From contig SPDT01000005.1 in the NCBI GenBank assembly GCA_008477525.1, forward strand, positions 620,001 to 684,000: DNA of 64,000 nucleotides. Reading direction: 5' to 3'. The notes under the pieces were generated by a model, which worked only from the letters and a program-made list of their open reading frames with translations, was not told where the DNA came from and did not search any database. Made by a program: the position numbers and the translations under genes. How positions within the stretch are numbered: position 1 is the first letter of the stretch; each line of letters begins with the position of its first letter. Shown in pieces: positions 59,679-64,000 of the stretch. This DNA is from Hypomyces perniciosus. Lineage: Eukaryota; Ascomycota; Sordariomycetes; Hypocreales; Hypocreaceae.

Positions 59679-60623
59679 ATGCTCGCTGTCGTCGCAACTC
59701 TCGTCGGCGCGCTGATGCCTCTCGTCGCAGCCATTCCGCCTGATGGATTGCCTTCGTATCATTATGGCGCGCCAATCCATGTGGAGTGCATGAATCGCAG
59801 CTCGTATGTTACCTAATGCCCGGAATAAACCGTCAGCAGGATCGTCAAGCATGTGTGGCTAACCTTCTCTCCCTCTCTCCTCAGCGAAACCGGCGAGCAC
59901 ATCGAAAATGCAAACCACGAGCTGCAATGGATCCCCTTCCCCGTCTGCAACGAGACCAGCGAGCCGCTCCAGTTCAACTATGGCGTCGAGGGCGAGGTCA
60001 ACTGCACCATTCCCCTCATCACGGATCCGTTCTTCCACCTCCTCGAGTTTTACATCCATAGCGACGCTCCCTTGTCCTGTCGTCTGCCTGCCCGTCCGTC
60101 TGCCCACGTCGAGGTCGTTGGCGAGAAGCCCCCTACGCAGGAATACATCCCCCTTGTCTTCGCCATCGCGGGTACGCTGCAGCTTAGCCATATGCATATC
60201 AGCACGCACATGAACGTCTTGCTGCACTCCACGCCGAAGCATCACCAGCACCCCCATGATAGCGGCGTGCTTGATTCAGCTATTTCGTATAGCACGAGTC
60301 CGCTGAGCCACATGACGGGCTCTCACACCAAGAAGCTCGTCATCGGGGATCCACTGCCGCTGAGCTTCTCCGTACGATGGTTCCCTACGCCCGCCTTGCC
60401 CAAGACGGAGGGCCGAGTCGAGTGGCAGGGCCTAGGCGGACACATTTACGCGAGCACCGTGTTCTACAGTCTCCTATCCTTCATTGCTGGCGTGGTGGTT
60501 GCCGGTATGTACACCATGGGTGTGGTGCTGCCAAAGAGACTCAAGGGGAGGTCTATGGGCGGAGCGACGCCCCTAGGCTATGGCGTGGGTAATGGATGGG
60601 GATATTCCAAAAGGAAGGATTAA
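59679..60623 (+). CDS. Type I membrane glycoprotein, function unknown
   Basis: Two exons: 59679-59803 and 59885-60623, giving 287 residues; the junction rebuilds Ser in MNRSSETGEH. A signal peptide covers about residues 1-20 (MLAVVATLVGALMPLVAA). The lumenal or outer part starts YHYGAPIHVECMNRS and has three N-glycosylation sites (NRS, NET, NCT), four to five cysteines and a His-rich patch (PKHHQHPHD). One transmembrane helix lies at about 234-257 (FYSLLSFIAGVVVAGMYTMG), with a basic, Gly-rich 29-residue tail ending SKRKD. The 'GxPxxVECxNR' start followed by two Cys-bounded beta-rich segments suggests a conserved fungal secretory-pathway protein; yeast Psg1 has a comparable topology, but I cannot confirm relation. 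Confidence 0.78.
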
Positions 60624-60851
60624 GCGCGATGATTTAATTATTCTATCTCGTTTGCATACGTGATTGTATCACAAACGGTAATGAGGATTCTTTTTGGGTG
60701 GCTGGTTATTATTCTGTAGAAACCACTGGAGTCTCGGAAGGCTATGACGGAGATGAATACTACTAACCTCTTGATGAGGCGTTTTGTTATTCCATGCCGC
60801 ATGAATTTATGATTATCTTTATGTGACGCCCCGTTAAGCAAGAGCCGACAG

Positions 60852-61540
60852 TTACTGGGCTTTTGCCTTGGTATCAGATGCCTGCACACGAGGCAATAGC
60901 CTCGAGAACATGTCCACAGCCAGTACCGCCGCTAGGTACACGACGTCAGTCAGTATGTCAAGAGAACCAAGCCGAATATAAGAAGAATATGATCAACTTA
61001 CGAATAACAACAAACGGGAGATATGTCCCATACAGCAACGATGGCTTCTTATCTTCGCTCACCTTATCCGGGCCCATGTGGTACAACTCAAAGCAACATG
61101 CTGCTGAGCCCATGAACGTGAGACATCCAAACGCCAGACCTGCCAGCTCCACGGGACCGGAAGTAGGCCTCTTGGAAGCTAGCTGGTAGACGAGGTAAGC
61201 CGCCAGGGGGAGCTGGAGGAGCCCCTCGATGTAAAGGAAGACCCGAAACCAGGGCGCGTCAGAGTAGTGCACCCAGAAGGGGTCGCCGGAGGAGGCTTGG
61301 TAGTATTCCCCGATAGAGACGAGGAAGTGCAAGGGGGAAGAGGGGGCTTCCCAGAGGAATTTGGGGTAGAAGGAGACGAGGTCGAGGGCTGTATAATGTT
61401 AATTATGAGTGTCATGATGAGTTTTTCTGGTGAGAGAAACTGGGTGATGTGACCCATCTTATACCTATTATGCCAAAGAGTTGGGCGCCTATGATGAATA
61501 GGTAGAGCCAGTCGCGCACGGGCTTCTTCTGTGACGCCAT
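60852..61540 (-). CDS. EXPERA-domain (TMEM97/EBP-like) membrane protein
   Basis: Three exons on the complement: 61465-61540, 61002-61388 and 60852-60931, giving 180 residues. Junctions rebuild GIIALDLVSFYP and FVVIPAVLAVDMFSRL, both family-like. Four hydrophobic helices are visible: DWLYLFIIGAQLFGIIALDL, FRVFLYIEGLLQLPLAAYLV, LAGLAFGCLTFMGSAACCFE and the last across the exon 2/3 junction. This is the EXPERA fold shared by sterol isomerase EBP and TMEM97 (sigma-2 receptor), with the acidic and aromatic residues of the pocket (Asp in ALDL, Glu in YIEG). The fungal short form is closer to TMEM97 than to EBP; an ER role in sterol or lipid handling is likely. The last exon is short and ends SDTKAKAQ. 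Confidence 0.85.
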
Positions 61541-62738
61541 CTTGGATGTGGAATACCTTGAATTCAATAGCAGTAATAAGTCTAAAGTCAATGAGGAGTG
61601 TGTGTCACGGCAGGTGAATGGATGAATCTATATGGATTGATGTTGAAAGGGTTGAATAAAATATCAGTCTTGAGGTGAGGTGGTAAGGGGTGAGTGGGGT
61701 TCTATGGCGGTAATTGCCAGCATACTGCGGATATGCAGTGAGTGCCATTAGGTACGAAGTATCTAGATAGTAATAATAGTCTCTAAGCAACATAAATAAC
61801 GATTTTTTCTTCGAAATTAAATAAATAATACATATTACTAGCAATACTATAAAGTGTACAACCTTATCAATCTGAAAATAGACAGGTACTATATCCTACA
61901 GAGTAGTAATACACCAAACTCCCTCAACACCGGCTTTGCAGCGCTATTAGTACTATTGAACTCAACAAGGAGCAACAACCACAACACTCTGCTATATTGC
62001 AGCCATTTGCTTTCACCCAGGCATGACAACACTGTGGCTTCATATTGATTTCTCGTATCTCACACATGTACGAAGTACTATAGACTCTTTCATTAATTAC
62101 TGAATATTTAATTTATTTAGCGATGCGTGCAACTTCCTGCAACATGTGCGGAGGATATGTGAGCGATTCAGGGCTTAGATAGAGGCCTTTCCACTTCTCG
62201 GACTCCTGTTTGTCTCCCACATATTTTACCAAAGACATCTAAGCTCATTACCCCGAGTTAATATCATCACATGCTATTCCTTTCTCATCTGCAAGTCTAA
62301 TGCCCACGAAAGGCGCTCAACGGGGCAAGCAAAGCTCCTGCACTGAGGCAGCTTTGCGTGCTCACTTCCGAACTTGGATTAATTAGTTCCCCCTATAACA
62401 GCTCATCGTCCAACTTACCGTCGCCATCGTTGATGAATTTATCCAGAAGGCCTACAATTTAGTTAGCTGAAGGTTCAAATAAGGTGGAAGAGGGTAAGGA
62501 ACTCTGATTACAGGCCGTGAACGGTAAGCGATATGAAGCCGTGAGGAATAAAAGAAAGAAGAGGAAGAGAAGAAGAAGAGAGAGCAAATGGGATTTCCAT
62601 TCCTTCCTTGCACTTGGTTATATTTGCCTTCGGCCCAAAGGCCTCTTCTTTCTAATTTCGAGACCTCCTGTTCTGCCACGAAATGCCTTTCCCCTTGGCA
62701 CCCATAACCACCCGCTACCTCAATCCAGTCGTACCTGT
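61541..62738. other. Intergenic, with one possible small exon
   Basis: 1.2 kb, AT-rich, with TACGAAGTA words at about 61751-61760 and 62068-62078. On the - strand, 62419-62451 is framed by a textbook branch/acceptor (GCTAACTAAATTGTAG) and a GTAAGT donor and can read LLDKFINDGDG, but no partner exons were found. Confidence 0.4.
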
Positions 62739-63881
62739 TCACGCACCAACTTGTTTCTTTGAGAGCTTCCTCATTCTTCTCTTTATGTACTTGAACATGC
62801 TAGGCTGAAAGGTTCGCTCCGACATGCCTCTAGCAGATAGCATCTCAAACTCGTCCAAGACATCATCCTCGTCAACGTCGCTACGGGTCGAGTCCTGTTG
62901 TTGTCTCTTATATGTTTCAGGTACGTTCGTTTCCCCCATCTTGGTCGCCCTTGCAAGTTGTGCACGGTAGGTTGCCGCCAGGTCAGCCATGCTGGTTAGT
63001 GTATCACGGTGCTCCTCCCCTAATACCTTCCGCCTCTTTTCCAGCACTTCCATCTGTAGCTCTTCTGCCTCCTTCAATTTCCCTTGCCTCGTGTAGATAA
63101 GTGCCATGTCAGCCATGATGGTTAGTGTATCACGGCGCTCCGTCCCCAAGCAGCTCCGCATTCCCGCCAGCACTATCGCCTGTACATCTTCTGCCTCCTC
63201 TAATTTTCCTTGCCTCATGTATATAAGAACTAGGCTAGTCGTGATGATTAATATGTTAGGGTACTCCTCTGATTTCATACTACTAGTAGTATCCAGTGTC
63301 GCCTCGTCAAGTTGTGTCCGTAGCTTTCGTGTGTTCTCTAACACCTTTGCAGCCCCATGGTGGCGCTGGAGTCTAATCCCCGACGCCCATATGTTTAATC
63401 TAGTACTGCCCCTCAGCATCATCGCCATTATGTATACCGTTGCCCGTTCTGCCTCCTCCCATAGCTCTAGCTTGATGCACACGAAGGCTAGATTGGCCAT
63501 GCTCGTCATTCTCGTCATGGCATCCCCCTTTCCTTCCACGCGGAAGAGGAGCTCTTTTGCCGATAGCCATTCTCCTTTCTTGGTGTACGTGAATGCTAGG
63601 TTGGCCATAATCCCCAACGTTAAGGGATGCTCGTCTCCTAGTGCCTTCCTCATTCCCTCCAATGCTTGTGTTTGCATTTCTTCGGCCTCTTCATATCTGT
63701 CCTGGCACAGAAATTCCAGTCCAAGCTGGTCAACGGAGGTAAGAGTATCTGTATGCTCTCGTCCTAGCATTTTTTCTTCATGTGCTATTCTTTGCCGGAG
63801 ATATTCTTCAACCTCGCCAAGTTCGTTCTGGCTTTCAGGGAATAATATATACGGCCTCATCAAAAAGTGGAGATTCAGCAT
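62739..63881 (-). CDS. Kinesin-light-chain-like tetratricopeptide repeat protein
   Basis: Single frame of 380 residues. It contains about six ~42-residue TPRs of the kinesin-light-chain type: the pattern LG.EH.DTLTS..LA..Y..QG...EAE.LQ recurs (LGREHTDTLTSVDQLG, LGDEHPLTLGIMANLAFTY, LGTERRDTLTIMADMALIY, LGEEHRDTLTSMADLAATY). The last two full repeats are very alike, a mark of recent duplication. The tail (about 310-380) is acidic then basic. In fungi such repeats usually form the C-terminal sensor of NB-ARC or NACHT NLR-like proteins; no nucleotide-binding domain is visible in the 119 nt upstream. The first ATG after an in-frame stop is at 63881, but MLNLHFLMRPYILF is unlike a TPR start, so the gene may begin outside the window or be a truncated copy. 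Confidence 0.65.
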   Translation of the reverse strand: MLNLHFLMRPYILFPESQNELGEVEEYLRQRIAHEEKMLGREHTDTLTSVDQLGLEFLCQDRYEEAEEMQTQALEGMRKALGDEHPLTLGIMANLAFTYTKKGEWLSAKELLFRVEGKGDAMTRMTSMANLAFVCIKLELWEEAERATVYIMAMMLRGSTRLNIWASGIRLQRHHGAAKVLENTRKLRTQLDEATLDTTSSMKSEEYPNILIITTSLVLIYMRQGKLEEAEDVQAIVLAGMRSCLGTERRDTLTIMADMALIYTRQGKLKEAEELQMEVLEKRRKVLGEEHRDTLTSMADLAATYRAQLARATKMGETNVPETYKRQQQDSTRSDVDEDDVLDEFEMLSARGMSERTFQPSMFKYIKRRMRKLSKKQVGA

Positions 63882-64000
63882 TGAGTCAGCCTATTTCGTC
63901 GGCTTCCTCACCGAATGCTCGCTCAATTCTGCTCTCAAAAACATATAGCACAGGAGAAACCGACCCCTTTCTTTCTCCCCCCCAAAGGAGTGACATCACA

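Overview
The window looks like nuclear DNA of a filamentous ascomycete (Pezizomycotina), probably Eurotiales-like. The evidence is short introns of roughly 48-130 nt with GTRNGT donors and CTNA(C/T)-type branch sites, fungal gene families throughout (WSC sensor, Tho2, Ada2, Erg28, Nup157/170, fungal homoserine O-acetyltransferase), and microsatellite-rich intergenic DNA. Intergenic DNA also carries many copies of a short TACGGAGTA / TACTCCGTA / TACGAAGTA word that I associate with Eurotiales genomes. The order-level call is inference. I see no rRNA, tRNA, CRISPR array or intact transposon.

Layout: 1-2058 is the 3' part of a kelch/galactose-oxidase-like membrane protein gene (+). 2548-3627 is a membrane-anchored PI-PLC X-domain protein (-). 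3.6-10.7 kb is gene-poor: it has a decayed 3' end of an MFS sugar transporter near 4.1-4.25 kb, many simple repeats and an ATG-depleted pyrimidine-rich stretch that is probably the leader of a WSC-domain cell-wall sensor (10693-12072, +). Next come a TMEM184/Hfl1-type seven-helix protein (13369-15193, -), the THO complex scaffold Tho2 (17401-24874, -), homoserine O-acetyltransferase (25834-27486, +), a Pho84-like phosphate transporter (30171-32690, +), an Mx-like dynamin (33793-36181, +) and a previously easy-to-miss 70-residue secreted cysteine-rich protein (36516-36783, -). 38-45 kb holds an unrecognised disordered protein, an HDDC2-type 5'-nucleotidase, a single-pass protein with two PPxY motifs and a Cdc25/rhodanese-type phosphatase, all on -.

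45-61.5 kb is a dense housekeeping block: Ada2 (SAGA, -) divergent from galactose-1-phosphate uridylyltransferase (+); Erg28 (-) divergent from the 3-ketoacyl-CoA reductase Ifa38 (+), a shared-promoter pair of ER lipid genes; Nup157/170 (+); a SAM methyltransferase (+); a type I membrane glycoprotein (+); and an EXPERA-domain membrane protein (-). The window closes with a kinesin-light-chain-like TPR protein (62739-63881, -) of the kind found at the C-terminus of fungal NLR-like receptors.

No single new multi-gene system stands out. The items I find most worth checking are the small secreted cysteine-rich protein with a two-codon first exon, three introns in Tho2 whose lengths are all multiples of three and stop-free, an apparent homopolymer frameshift near the Tho2 N-terminus, the strand-specific ATG depletion upstream of the WSC and phosphate-transporter genes, the MFS relic, and the dispersed TACGGAGTA word family. 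Exon boundaries are my own reading of splice signals and frame continuity; no alignment was run.
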